A DNA stretch of 64,000 nt from positions 3,720,001 through 3,784,000 of the forward strand of contig NZ_JBBOCT010000001.1 in assembly GCF_038002605.1 (NCBI RefSeq), written 5' to 3'. The notes beneath the pieces are model-generated. The model ran no database searches. It saw only the letters and a program-made list of their open reading frames with translations, and was not told the DNA's origin. Made by a program: the position numbers and the translations under genes. Positions within the stretch are counted from its first letter, which is position 1; each line of letters begins with the position of its first letter. Positions 1-8,680 of this stretch are shown here, in pieces. Origin of the DNA: Bacillus sp. FSL K6-3431 (GTDB lineage Bacteria; Bacillota; Bacilli; Bacillales; Bacillaceae_C).

Positions 1-409
1 TGTTGAAATAGCGCGCGGTCTTGAAACAAGTGACGAAACTGCTGGAGATGTCAAAGCTGTTGCATCCCAAATGGGCAAGGAAACAGTATTAATCAATGAG
101 TTCCCAGGTTTTGTAACAAGCCGGATCAGCAGCATGGTCGGAAACGAAGCTTTCAATATGTTAATGGAGGGTGTAGGAACGCCTGAGGAAATTGACAAAG
201 CAATTGAGCTTGGACTAAATTATCCGATGGGACCTTTTAAACTAGGAGATTTGGTTGGTCTTGATACAAGATTGAACAACCTAGAATACTTACATACTAC
301 TCTTGGCGAACGCTTCCGACCAAGTCCACTTCTAGTGAAATACGTAAAAGCAGGAAGACTGGGACGTAAAACAGGCAAGGGGGTTTATGATTATAATGAC
401 GAATCTTGA
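1..409 (+). CDS. 3-hydroxyacyl-CoA dehydrogenase, C-terminal part (5' end outside window)
   Basis: Only the last 135 residues are visible; the reading frame is open from base 2 to the TGA at 407-409. The segment VEIARG...TSDET followed by PGFVTSRI and GLNYPMGPFKLGDLVGLD is typical of the C-terminal substrate and dimerisation domain of short-chain 3-hydroxyacyl-CoA (3-hydroxybutyryl-CoA) dehydrogenases; it ends with the usual GRKTGKGVYDY. The enzyme oxidises L-3-hydroxyacyl-CoA with NAD. The N-terminal NAD-binding half lies upstream of the window. It is tightly linked to an enoyl-CoA hydratase and a thiolase, so the three encode consecutive beta-oxidation steps. Which acyl-CoA is used (fatty acid or phenylacetate-derived adipyl-CoA) cannot be read from this fragment. 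Confidence 0.9.
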   Translation, partial: VEIARGLETSDETAGDVKAVASQMGKETVLINEFPGFVTSRISSMVGNEAFNMLMEGVGTPEEIDKAIELGLNYPMGPFKLGDLVGLDTRLNNLEYLHTTLGERFRPSPLLVKYVKAGRLGRKTGKGVYDYNDES

Positions 410-425
410 TGTGGCAGAGTTGTTC

Positions 426-1199
426 ATGGAATACAATTATTTACGCGTATCCATTGAAGATCTCATCGGCACGATCCAAATTTATCGTCCGGAAAAAAGA
501 AATGCGATGGACTCAGATAGCTGGGCAGAGCTTGACCTCGCTATAAAACAATTGAACAATGACGATCAAGTCCGTGTGATCGTAATTACGGGACATGAAA
601 AAACGTTTGTGGCAGGAGCAGACATTCAATGGATTCACGACAGGAAGCCATTGGATATATATGGTCTAGCAGTTCAAGATGTTTTGTTAAATGTATATAG
701 ATCGTATAAACCAGTAATCGGGGCCATTAATGGCTATGCACTTGGAGGAGGTTGTGAATTAGCTCTCTCTTGTGATATACGTGTTGGAAGTGAAACAGCA
801 ATGATGGGACAGCCTGAGATTAATTTAGGTATTTTACCTGCAGGGGGTGGTACTCAACAGCTAACAAAAATTATCGGCTTGGCTAAGGCGAAAGAATTAA
901 TTTTAACCGGTGACATGATTGATGCGCATGAAGCACATAGGCTTGGTCTATTAAATCATGTTGTATCAGCTGAGAAGTTAATGGAAAAGGCGTACGAGAT
1001 TGCCAATAAAATTGCGGAGAAGTCACCTATTGCTGTGAAAATGGCGAAGATTGCACTGAATGAAAGCACAACAACCGATTTAGCTTCAGGACTTGCATTA
1101 GAAAAATCATTGCAGGCTGTGCTATTTAGTACAGAAGATAAAAAAGAGGGAACTAAAGCATTTTTAGAAAAAAGAAAAGCAGTTTTTAAAGGTGAGTGA
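426..1199 (+). CDS. enoyl-CoA hydratase/isomerase (crotonase family)
   Basis: Crotonase-fold protein that hydrates 2-enoyl-CoA. From the ATG at 426 it is 257 residues, the usual family length, and begins MEYNYLRVSIEDLIG like many relatives. The oxyanion-hole segments FVAGADI (about 61-67) and YALGGGCELALSCD (about 104-117) are present. Both catalytic glutamates are found: Glu111 in GGGCELA and Glu131 in GQPEINLG, so hydratase rather than isomerase-only activity is expected. Upstream in-frame ATGs at 387 and 396 would overlap the preceding gene; an AAGGGGG lies 12 bases before 396, so that longer start is a real alternative. It lies between dehydrogenase and thiolase and probably shares their transcript. 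Confidence 0.9.
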   Translation: MEYNYLRVSIEDLIGTIQIYRPEKRNAMDSDSWAELDLAIKQLNNDDQVRVIVITGHEKTFVAGADIQWIHDRKPLDIYGLAVQDVLLNVYRSYKPVIGAINGYALGGGCELALSCDIRVGSETAMMGQPEINLGILPAGGGTQQLTKIIGLAKAKELILTGDMIDAHEAHRLGLLNHVVSAEKLMEKAYEIANKIAEKSPIAVKMAKIALNESTTTDLASGLALEKSLQAVLFSTEDKKEGTKAFLEKRKAVFKGE

Positions 1200-1200
1200 C

Positions 1201-2415
1201 ATGGAGCAAAGAGACGTATATATTGTTGATGCAGTTAGAACCCCAATTGGAAGATACAAGGGTGCATTAAAGTCAGTTCGACCGGATGACATGGCTGCAA
1301 TAGTAATTAAAGGGCTATTAGACAGGAATCGGACTATTCCAGTTACTGAAATTGAAGAGGTGGTTCTTGGTAATGCCAACGGAGCGGGGGAAGAAAATCG
1401 AAATGTAGCGCGTATGGCTGTGCTGCTCGCAGATCTACCAATTGAAGTAAGTGGAACTACGTTGAACCGTCTATGTGGTTCAGGTCTTGATGCCGTTAAT
1501 TATGCTGCAAGAGCTATTCTGGCAAATGAGGGTGACATATTTATTGCAGGCGGTACGGAGAGTATGACTAGAGCTCCTTTTGTCATGGGCAAACCCGAGA
1601 CTGACTTTCCTCGCGGAAATATGGAGTTGCTAGATACAACGATTGGTTGGAGATTCACAAATCCAAAATTCGAGAAACAATATGGTGCGGATAGCATGCC
1701 GCAAACAGCAGAAAATGTTGCGCAAAGATACGAGATTTCCCGTGAGGCGCAGGACCAGTTTGCCCTTGAGAGTCAATTAAAAGCAAAAACAGCGATGGAG
1801 AAAAGTAGATTTGCGGATGAAATCATTCCAGTTGAGATCAAAGATCGAAAAGGGAAAGTAACCGTAGTTAGTACAGATGAGCATCCGAGATCGAATTCAA
1901 CAATAGAAGGTCTACAAAAGCTGCGCCCTATTTTTGAAAATGGTACAGTAACAGCAGGAAATGCTTCAGGTGTGAATGATGGTGCTTCCGTTCTACTCCT
2001 GATGAGTGGAGAAAAGGTAGAGGAGCTTGGATTAAAGCCACTTGGGAAGTATATCGTTTCAGCTGTTGCTGGACTTGAGCCGAGCGTGATGGGGCTTGGC
2101 CCAATTTATGCATCAAAAAAAGCTTTCGCTCGGGCTAATCTTTCTGCTAGGGATATGGGACTTGTTGAGTTGAATGAGGCATTTGCGTCCCAGTCCTTGG
2201 AGTGCATCAAGCAACTAGAACTAAATCCGGAAATTGTTAATGTGAATGGAGGTTCCATTGCATTTGGTCATCCGCTGGGTGCAAGTGGGGCGCGCATTTT
2301 AACAACTCTACTTCACGAAATGAAAAGACGTAAGGATGTTAAATACGGTCTAGCGACAATGTGTATTGGTGTAGGACAGGGAATTGCGACAATTGTTAAG
2401 AAAGTAGATAAGTAA
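1201..2415 (+). CDS. thiolase (acetyl-CoA acyltransferase; PcaF/PaaJ-like)
   Basis: Thiolase of 404 residues that cleaves 3-oxoacyl-CoA with CoA. I place the start at ATG 1201, preceded by AAAGGTGA at a good distance; a GTG at 1192 is three codons longer. Catalytic residues are visible: nucleophile Cys92 in LNRLCGSG, His357 in FGHPLGASG and Cys388 in ATMCIGVG. Segments such as [27 protein letters not shown] and DTTIGWRF recall 3-oxoadipyl-CoA thiolases (PcaF, PaaJ) more than FadA. With the two preceding genes this suggests the tail of a phenylacetate- or adipate-type degradation operon, but general fatty acid oxidation is not excluded. A terminator follows directly. Confidence 0.92.
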   Translation: MEQRDVYIVDAVRTPIGRYKGALKSVRPDDMAAIVIKGLLDRNRTIPVTEIEEVVLGNANGAGEENRNVARMAVLLADLPIEVSGTTLNRLCGSGLDAVNYAARAILANEGDIFIAGGTESMTRAPFVMGKPETDFPRGNMELLDTTIGWRFTNPKFEKQYGADSMPQTAENVAQRYEISREAQDQFALESQLKAKTAMEKSRFADEIIPVEIKDRKGKVTVVSTDEHPRSNSTIEGLQKLRPIFENGTVTAGNASGVNDGASVLLLMSGEKVEELGLKPLGKYIVSAVAGLEPSVMGLGPIYASKKAFARANLSARDMGLVELNEAFASQSLECIKQLELNPEIVNVNGGSIAFGHPLGASGARILTTLLHEMKRRKDVKYGLATMCIGVGQGIATIVKKVDK

Positions 2416-2421
2416 AGTTAG

Positions 2422-2471
2422 AAACATAGCCTTAGGAGGAACGAATGAAGTCCTTCAAGCTATGTTTTTTC
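2422..2471 (+). terminator. intrinsic terminator after thiolase gene
   Basis: AAACATAGC (2422-2430) can pair with GCTATGTTT (2459-2467), with further partial pairing inside, followed by a T run. It closes the beta-oxidation operon before rpoN. Confidence 0.8.
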
Positions 2472-2524
2472 ATATGCTATAATATCAGAATATAGTAAAA
2501 TATCATTAAGAGGGAGGAATTCAC

Positions 2525-3862
2525 GTGAAAATGGAAATAGGATTGGTGCAGCGTCAGACATTAAATGTTACGATGACTCAGAAATTACAACAGGCGATAT
2601 CTATTCTTCAGTACTCCACGCAAGAGCTCACCTCTTTTCTTGAAATGAAAGCGATGGAAAATCCTTTAATTAATATAGAAAGTTCCGCAGTGGAGCCAGT
2701 TGATACTCGTGATACCATTGTGAGTAGAAAAACAACAAATATTGAATCTGATAGAAATAAGTGGCTTGAACAAATTGCCAATTCTTCTGAGAATCTTGCT
2801 GATTATTTATTATCGCAACTAATAATGGAAGCGTTGTCAATAATAGAGATAAATATTGCAAAACGACTCATTTATAATCTTGATATGAATGGATATTTGA
2901 CTATTTCACTAGAAGATGTAGCGGCTATTACTAACGCTAACCAAGATGAGGCTGAGAAATGTCTTCATTTAATACAAAGTTTAGATCCTCCGGGTATTGC
3001 TGCAAGAACTTTACAAGAATGCTTGCTCTTGCAAGTAGAACGTAAAAAGGACATGCCTAAGCTCGTAACCACCTTGCTAACAAACTTTTTCAAAGATTTT
3101 GCTGAGAGAGAATGGAAATATATTTCAAGTAAACTATCTGTTAGCTTAACAGATATACAAAAGGCAGCAGATTTAATTAGAAAATTAAATCCGCGTCCAG
3201 GCTCGCAATTCATTAGTGAGCAACCTCAGTATGTGGTACCTGATTTAATATTAAAAATAAGCAAAGGAAAGATGAAATTAGAATTATGCGAGAAAGGTAT
3301 GCCAACAATTACATACCAAGCTGATTACTATTCCAAAATGATTAGCCGTGGGGACCGACAAGTAAATCGGTTTTTGAATGAAAAAAAACAAGATTATTAT
3401 TGGATTTTAAATAGTTTAGAGCAACGAAGAATAACGCTAATGAAGGTTGGAACAGCCATCCTTCAAGCACAGAATGACTTTTTCTTAAAAGGACTTCGTT
3501 TTCTACGGCCTCTTACAATGAAGGAACTAGCCCGAAGCATTGATATGCACGAATCGACTGTTAGCCGTGTGGTTAGAGGGAAATATATACAAACACCGAG
3601 TGGAATGTTCGAGCTCAGAATGTTCTTTTCACAAGCGTTACAAACGAATGATAATCGAGGCGGAGATGTAGCTTCAGCCATTCAGGCTAAAACTATGATT
3701 GAAGAATTAGTTCAAAAAGAAAATAAGAGTAAACCGTTGTCAGACCAAAAAATTGTCGAAGAGCTAAGTAAAAAAGGGATGGAGCTATCGAGAAGAACAG
3801 TGGCAAAATATCGTGAACAGCTGGGGATTCTTTCTTCAACGAAGCGAAAGCGCTATGCCTAA
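2525..3862 (+). CDS. rpoN: RNA polymerase sigma-54 factor (SigL/RpoN)
   Basis: Alternative sigma factor for -24/-12 promoters, which need an AAA+ activator. The product has 445 residues from GTG 2525, behind GGGAGGA (ATG 2531 is possible); Bacillus SigL is of similar size. Domain order is clear: glutamine-rich region I (about 1-50, with TQKLQQAISILQYS), core-binding region (about 70-260), helix-turn-helix MKELARSIDMHESTVSRVV (about 330-348), and a C-terminal RpoN box SRRTVAKYRE (about 423-432). A TATAAT at 2480-2485 may be its own -10. No sigma-54 activator gene is in the window. In Bacillus, SigL controls amino acid and branched-chain keto acid breakdown, which fits a catabolic neighbourhood but does not prove a link. 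Confidence 0.96.
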   Translation: MKMEIGLVQRQTLNVTMTQKLQQAISILQYSTQELTSFLEMKAMENPLINIESSAVEPVDTRDTIVSRKTTNIESDRNKWLEQIANSSENLADYLLSQLIMEALSIIEINIAKRLIYNLDMNGYLTISLEDVAAITNANQDEAEKCLHLIQSLDPPGIAARTLQECLLLQVERKKDMPKLVTTLLTNFFKDFAEREWKYISSKLSVSLTDIQKAADLIRKLNPRPGSQFISEQPQYVVPDLILKISKGKMKLELCEKGMPTITYQADYYSKMISRGDRQVNRFLNEKKQDYYWILNSLEQRRITLMKVGTAILQAQNDFFLKGLRFLRPLTMKELARSIDMHESTVSRVVRGKYIQTPSGMFELRMFFSQALQTNDNRGGDVASAIQAKTMIEELVQKENKSKPLSDQKIVEELSKKGMELSRRTVAKYREQLGILSSTKRKRYA

Positions 3863-4219
3863 TATATATGCAGTCAAATCTGGTATAGAGTGATTAAACT
3901 TATTGATTGTTCCCGACATTTTTTGAGGAAAGATGGTGTGAAGAAGCTTTCTCACATCTGCAAAAGGTATCTGAAAATGTTGCTTCTTTAATGAAGAGGA
4001 CCGAGCTCTTAAAATAATTGATGGAAAAGTGAATTGGTAGGTAAAATAGCTACCTTTTACCACCACTTATGTGTTCGTTTTTTTGATCCTTATTTAAATT
4101 GAGATATAAAGACTAATTAAAGACATGTCGCAAATTGGAAAAGTCTCTTATAATAAAAGTATAGAAGATAATGGCCTTATATATGAAGGCGGTTACAATA
4201 AAAGGGAGGCTAATATAAC
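3863..4219. other. intergenic region, no gene seen
   Basis: 357 bases between rpoN and the epimerase-like gene. I see no convincing coding sequence or hairpin terminator. The distal part carries the promoter and cre-like site listed separately. The rest is AT-rich and unassigned. Confidence 0.5.
4149..4197 (+). promoter_or_regulatory. promoter -10 and CcpA cre-like site before the 4.2-8.6 kb cluster
   Basis: A perfect TATAAT lies at 4149-4154, with a poor -35. About 30 bases downstream, TGAAGGCGGTTACA at 4184-4197 fits the catabolite-responsive element consensus TGWAARCGYTWNCW with two mismatches. A cre downstream of the start point would fit roadblock repression by CcpA. This is inference from the motif alone. 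Confidence 0.4.
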
Positions 4220-5236
4220 TTGCAAACTATTGAACAACTAGAACATTTTATGACGGAACCGTCTGTAGCTCTCATTGAAGATATGAAAATAATAGAAGGA
4301 AATATCATGATTTTAGGTGTCGGAGGGAAGATGGGACCGACGCTTGCGAAGATGGCAAAGCGCGCGATTGATGCTGCTGGGGTTGAGAAAAAGGTAATTG
4401 GAGTTTCACGTTTTTCATCGGGTGCATTAAAGGGAGAGCTGGAGCAAGCTGGTATTGATACGATTGCCTGTGATTTATTGAATGAAGACGAGCTTACAAA
4501 GTTACCATATGAAAAAAACATTATCTATATGGCGGGAAATAAGTTTGGAACAACTGGAAATGAGCATTTTACATGGGCGATGAATACGTACTTGCCAGGT
4601 AGAATAGCAGAACACTTTAAACAAGCCAATATTGTTGCTTTTTCAACTGGCAATGTGTATCCCTTTGTTCCTGTTGCACAAGGTGGATGTGATGAATCCC
4701 ATGAAGTGAATCCTGTCGGTGAATACGGGCAATCTTCTTTAGGGAGAGAGCGTATATTCACTCACTTTGCACATCGAGATCACACGCCATTGACTATTTT
4801 CCGTTTAAACTACGCGATTGATATGCGTTATGGCGTTTTATTAGAGATTGCGAGAGCTGTTCATGAAGGGCGAGAAATTGACGTATCTATGGGGCATGTT
4901 AATGTCATTTGGCAAGGAGATGCGAATGAATATGCCATTCGTTCCTTGCTCATCGCAGATGTTCCACCAACGATTTTGAATGTGACGGGACCAGAGTTAT
5001 TACCAGTTCGCTGGATTGCTTCCCAGTTTGGAAAATTACTAGAAAAAGAGCCAGTGTTTACTGGGACAGAGCAGACAACGGCCCTTCTTAACAATTCTGG
5101 TAAAGCACATCGCTTGTTTGGTTATCCTCGAGTTTCTATTAATCAAATGATTGATTGGACAGCTGAATGGGTAAAAAATGATGGTGAAATTAGTGGTAAG
5201 CCGACACACTTCCAAGAAAGAAAGGGGTCATTTTAA
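4220..5236 (+). CDS. NAD(P)-dependent epimerase/dehydratase-like protein
   Basis: Extended short-chain dehydrogenase fold of 338 residues. It starts with TTG at 4220 behind AGGGAGG. The Rossmann motif ILGVGGKMGP is at about 31-40, followed by the Asp-containing ACDLLNEDEL segment, IIYMAGNKFG (about 101-110) and FSTGNVYPF (about 141-149). The catalytic YxxxK motif appears as Y169-GQS-S173, so the usual lysine is a serine. Classic epimerase or reductase chemistry is therefore doubtful, unless this is normal for the subfamily. The next gene, a DapA-like aldolase, starts 2 bases after the stop, so the two are co-translated. The pathway is unknown; a sugar-acid or carbohydrate route is the best guess. 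Confidence 0.8.
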   Translation: MQTIEQLEHFMTEPSVALIEDMKIIEGNIMILGVGGKMGPTLAKMAKRAIDAAGVEKKVIGVSRFSSGALKGELEQAGIDTIACDLLNEDELTKLPYEKNIIYMAGNKFGTTGNEHFTWAMNTYLPGRIAEHFKQANIVAFSTGNVYPFVPVAQGGCDESHEVNPVGEYGQSSLGRERIFTHFAHRDHTPLTIFRLNYAIDMRYGVLLEIARAVHEGREIDVSMGHVNVIWQGDANEYAIRSLLIADVPPTILNVTGPELLPVRWIASQFGKLLEKEPVFTGTEQTTALLNNSGKAHRLFGYPRVSINQMIDWTAEWVKNDGEISGKPTHFQERKGSF

Positions 5237-5238
5237 AA

Positions 5239-6291
5239 ATGTTAGCTCCTAAACTAGTAGAATTTTTACATGAAGGAACGGTAATACCTGCTCATCCACT
5301 TGCTTTAAATAAAGATAAAGAGCTTGATGAAGTAGCGCAACGCCGATTGACACATTATTATATGGAATCTGGTGCAGGCGGGATTGCAGTTGGTGTTCAT
5401 ACAACGCAATTTGAAATTCGTGACCCAGCGTATAATCTGCTCGAACCAGTTCTTAGAATGGCGGCAGAAGAAGTAGAAAAGGCGCAGCTTGATCGACCTT
5501 TTCTAAAAATTGCTGGCGTATGTGGGCCGACAGACCAAGCCATGAAAGAAGTTGAACTTGCAAAATCGCTTGGATATGATCTTGCATTACTAAGCAATGG
5601 TGGGCTTACAGGGTATTCAGAGTCTGAATTGCTTGAACGTACTAGAAGAGTGGCGGAAATCATGCCTGTATTCGGATTTTATTTACAACCATCTGTTGGT
5701 GGGCGTGTATTCACGTTTGATTTTTGGAAAGAGTTCGCTGAAATCCCGAATGTTGTTGCAATTAAAATGGCACCATTTAATCGGTATCAAACATTGGACG
5801 TTGTCCGCGCTGTTTGCGAGTCCTCAAGAAAAGATGAGATTGCCCTTTATACCGGGAATGACGATAATATTGTCTTGGATTTACTGACAACATATTCTTT
5901 TAATATTAATGGGGAGCAAGTTTCCAAAGCGATTGTTGGAGGACTGCTAGGACATTGGGCGGTGTGGACGGAAAAAGCAGTGAAGTTGTTTTCGGAATTA
6001 AAAGAGGCGAGAAGTAGTGGTGCAATTGAGGAGAAGTGGCTAACGCTAGCGCAAAGTGTGACAGATACAAATGCCGTCTTCTTTGACGCAGCTAATCAAT
6101 TTAAAGGCTGTATCGCTGGAATAAATGAAATTTTGGCACGCCAAGGATTATTGCAAGGTAACTGGTGCTTATCAGACCATGAAGTGATGTCTCGGGGACA
6201 GGCCGATGAAATCGAGAGAGTGTACCGGATGTACCCTGAGCTCCATGATGATGAGTTTGTAAAGCAATTTCTAAATACGTATAAGGTATAA
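5239..6291 (+). CDS. dihydrodipicolinate synthase/N-acetylneuraminate lyase family aldolase
   Basis: Class I aldolase TIM barrel of 350 residues, longer than DapA (about 290). The Schiff-base lysine is Lys176 in VVAIKMAPF. Tyr148 in FGFYLQPSVGG matches the catalytic tyrosine of the family. The N-terminus PAHPLALNKDKELDE replaces the usual TPF...D pattern, and the C-terminal extension after about 300 is not standard, so this is not the lysine-pathway DapA. The start ATG 5239 follows AAAGGGG. It is the second gene of a pair with the epimerase-like protein, and is followed by a terminator. The substrate is likely a 2-keto acid, but nothing here identifies it. Confidence 0.85.
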   Translation: MLAPKLVEFLHEGTVIPAHPLALNKDKELDEVAQRRLTHYYMESGAGGIAVGVHTTQFEIRDPAYNLLEPVLRMAAEEVEKAQLDRPFLKIAGVCGPTDQAMKEVELAKSLGYDLALLSNGGLTGYSESELLERTRRVAEIMPVFGFYLQPSVGGRVFTFDFWKEFAEIPNVVAIKMAPFNRYQTLDVVRAVCESSRKDEIALYTGNDDNIVLDLLTTYSFNINGEQVSKAIVGGLLGHWAVWTEKAVKLFSELKEARSSGAIEEKWLTLAQSVTDTNAVFFDAANQFKGCIAGINEILARQGLLQGNWCLSDHEVMSRGQADEIERVYRMYPELHDDEFVKQFLNTYKV

Positions 6292-6305
6292 TTAGCATAA
6301 ACTAA

Positions 6306-6340
6306 GGGCGCTTCCAAGATCGGAAGTGCTTTCTTTTTCA
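6306..6340 (+). terminator. intrinsic terminator after the DapA-like gene
   Basis: GCGCTTCC pairs with GGAAGTGC across a short loop, followed by TTTCTTTTTC. It separates the two enzyme genes from the regulator downstream, although read-through is possible. Confidence 0.75.
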
Positions 6341-6364
6341 ATATGTAAGGAGCTGAATAATCTG

Positions 6365-7693
6365 ATGGAAAGTAGCATTCGGCTTGGTGTAATTGGGCCA
6401 AGATGGATACGTGCTGTAATCGATCCATGTTTACAAATGTTTCCTTCTATTCAGCCGATTTTTCGCCTATCTGATGAACTAGAAGAGGCAATTGTCTTTA
6501 CAGAAGAACTGGAACATGAAGTCGATGCGTATATTTATTCTGGCCAAGTACCATATATGTTAGCAAAGTTTAAAATACCACCAGGCATCCCCGCGTTTTA
6601 CATACCATTAAAAGGAACGGGTTTGTATCAAGCATTGTATAAATTGCGAATGAATGCGCCATTTACGCATATAAGTTTTGACGGGATTATTTCCGCATAT
6701 GTTGATAGAGTCAAAGTCGTCTTGAATGAAAATTTTTCATATAGTATATGTGACCAAAAGCCTCTATTGGAAAATGTGGCGGAGATGGTTCGCTTTCACG
6801 AAGGTCATTTTAAAACGAGTGAAAATAGTGTTGCCATTACTTGTATGAAATTAGTATCTGAACGATTGACTGAAAGGGGTATCCCGAATGAATGGCTAAG
6901 ACCAACTGAAGAAGATATTACGGTAACTTTGGAAAGATTGCTACTTGCTACAACGCAACGAAGGCAACGGGAATCACAGATCGTTTTTGGGCGTATTCAG
7001 ATTGATAGTTATTCAAAGTTGGTGAAGCAACTAGCCTCCGAGCATCAGGTGCAAAAAAGAAATGTTCAATTATATAGGCTGTTGCTTGATTATGTAGAAC
7101 AATTAGACGGTTATTTAACATCTGTTAGTGAAGATGAGTATTTGTTTATTACAAATCGGGGTATATTTGAACAAGTCACGGAAGGTTATAAGCGCATGCC
7201 AATAGTAGAAGATGTCAAGCTACGATTGAATCTTCGGGTTTCCATTGGTGTTGGTTTTGGTAGGAGTGCCACGGAAGCTGGTACACATTCGCGAATGGCT
7301 TTATTTCAAGCACAGGATTATGGTGGCTCCGCGTGTTTTATCGTTAAAGAAGATAGAAGCGTCTTTGGACCAGTAGAGTGGGAAGCACCAATTGTATATC
7401 CGCTGACAGTGACCGATCAAAAAATACTCGGTCGTGCGGAGAAAACGGGAATGAATGCCGCATATTTAGAGAAAATGATTGCGATAGTTAGAAGGAAAAA
7501 GAGAAACGAATTTACTGCGTATGAATTGGCACAAATAGTAGGGATCACAACGCGTAGTGCGCATCGAATCATTTTAAGTTGGCAAGATGCGGAGCTTATT
7601 AAGGTAGTTGGAACGGAAAAAATGTCAACGCGGGGGCGACCTCGCCAAGTATATCAATTCGACTTTAATGTAGAGGAAGGCGAGGAGAATTAA
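6365..7693 (+). CDS. transcriptional regulator with degenerate GGDEF-like middle and C-terminal HTH
   Basis: 442-residue protein starting at ATG 6365 behind TAAGGAGCTG. The N-terminal third begins IRLGVIGPRW and looks like a ligand-sensing domain. The middle (about 205-335) contains RIQIDSY, SVSEDEYLFITNRG and RVSIGVGFGRSATEAG...ALFQAQDYGG, which resembles a GGDEF or GTP-cyclohydrolase-III-like fold that lacks the GGDEF signature; it may bind a nucleotide or only be structural. The C-terminal FTAYELAQIVGITTRSAHRII segment is a helix-turn-helix, followed by RGRPRQVYQF. It probably controls the flanking enzyme genes. The next gene starts at the base after its stop. I do not recognise a named homologue. 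Confidence 0.7.
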   Translation: MESSIRLGVIGPRWIRAVIDPCLQMFPSIQPIFRLSDELEEAIVFTEELEHEVDAYIYSGQVPYMLAKFKIPPGIPAFYIPLKGTGLYQALYKLRMNAPFTHISFDGIISAYVDRVKVVLNENFSYSICDQKPLLENVAEMVRFHEGHFKTSENSVAITCMKLVSERLTERGIPNEWLRPTEEDITVTLERLLLATTQRRQRESQIVFGRIQIDSYSKLVKQLASEHQVQKRNVQLYRLLLDYVEQLDGYLTSVSEDEYLFITNRGIFEQVTEGYKRMPIVEDVKLRLNLRVSIGVGFGRSATEAGTHSRMALFQAQDYGGSACFIVKEDRSVFGPVEWEAPIVYPLTVTDQKILGRAEKTGMNAAYLEKMIAIVRRKKRNEFTAYELAQIVGITTRSAHRIILSWQDAELIKVVGTEKMSTRGRPRQVYQFDFNVEEGEEN

Positions 7694-8563
7694 ATGAATA
7701 TAGGAATGATCGGAATTGATACATCACACTGTGAAATTTTTGCAAGGCTCTTAAATGATAAAAATGATCCACACTATATAAAAGGTGCACGAGTTACCAA
7801 AGCGATACCCTTCTATTCCCCAGAATTGCCAATTAGCGCAGATCGGACCGTTCAGCTAACGGAAAAGGTGAAGATGCAATATGATGTTGAAATGGTGGAA
7901 GATGTAGCGATATTCTGTGAAAAACTAGATGGTATTCTTTTGACAGCAGTAGATGGTAGTACACATCTTGAATGGATAAGAAAACTTGCACCATACCAAA
8001 TCCCTATCTTCATTGATAAGCCGATTACTTTTTCAAGTGAGGACTTAAGGGAAATACGTGAACTCGCGGAAACATATCAAGTGCCATTGATGAGTTCATC
8101 GTCTTTAAGGTTTGCAGAAAGTTTTATTGATTTGAAAGAAGCTATGAAAGAACCGGAGATGGCATATATATATGGACCATTACCGATGCAAGAAGGAATA
8201 CCAGGCTACTTTTGGTATGGTATTCATATGGTGGAGATGGCTGTTGCGTTAATGGGGACAGATATTAAACATGTTCAAGTCGATCACTATGAGACATATG
8301 AACTTTGTCATATGACATTTAAGAGCGGTAGCCAAGTAATAATGCGAGGAGAAGATGAATGGCATCATTACTTTGGAATTGTTGGGCATACGTCTGGAAA
8401 TACTTTTAATGCGGAAATATGGAAAGATGAGAAGCCATACTATGCTAGTTTATTGGAGAAAGTAATTGCTTTCTTTCAATCAAGGGTTTCACCTGTCCCT
8501 TGGGAGGAAACGGAAGCAGTCGTTTCTATAATTGAGAAGATAAATATACAACGAACAGTGTGA
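7694..8563 (+). CDS. Gfo/Idh/MocA-like oxidoreductase
   Basis: 289 residues. The start IGMIGIDTSHCEIFARLL resembles the NAD(P)-binding beta-alpha of Gfo/Idh/MocA proteins, although the GxGxxG glycines are replaced (GIDTSH). IPIFIDKPITFSSED (about 103-117) is the usual EKP-type motif with Asp for Glu. A histidine-rich part, YFWYGIHMVEMAVALMG (about 175-191), occupies the position of the family's catalytic GxHxxD region. It follows the regulator without a gap, behind GGCGAGGAG. Together with the epimerase-like and aldolase genes it forms a small enzyme set with no transporter. The substrate is unknown, and the altered nucleotide loop leaves activity uncertain. Confidence 0.75.
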   Translation: MNIGMIGIDTSHCEIFARLLNDKNDPHYIKGARVTKAIPFYSPELPISADRTVQLTEKVKMQYDVEMVEDVAIFCEKLDGILLTAVDGSTHLEWIRKLAPYQIPIFIDKPITFSSEDLREIRELAETYQVPLMSSSSLRFAESFIDLKEAMKEPEMAYIYGPLPMQEGIPGYFWYGIHMVEMAVALMGTDIKHVQVDHYETYELCHMTFKSGSQVIMRGEDEWHHYFGIVGHTSGNTFNAEIWKDEKPYYASLLEKVIAFFQSRVSPVPWEETEAVVSIIEKINIQRTV

Positions 8564-8644
8564 TGTCTTACACAATACGGGCAACAATTATCTAGCCAAG
8601 TTGAAATAATTGCTGCTGCGTTTTATGTAAAGGTCAAATGAAAT

Positions 8645-8680
8645 AAAATCCTGTTGACTGACGAGGACAACAGGATTTTA
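8645..8680. terminator. bidirectional intrinsic terminator
   Basis: AAAATCCTGTTG (8647-8656 core) and CAACAGGATTTT (8668-8679) form a stem with A and T runs on both sides. It serves the Gfo/Idh gene on + and the phosphodiesterase gene on -. Confidence 0.85.

Noticed and set aside
3836..4066. Minus-strand gene downstream of rpoN
   Set aside because: 76-codon frame with no ribosome site or recognisable family, and it overlaps the rpoN stop.
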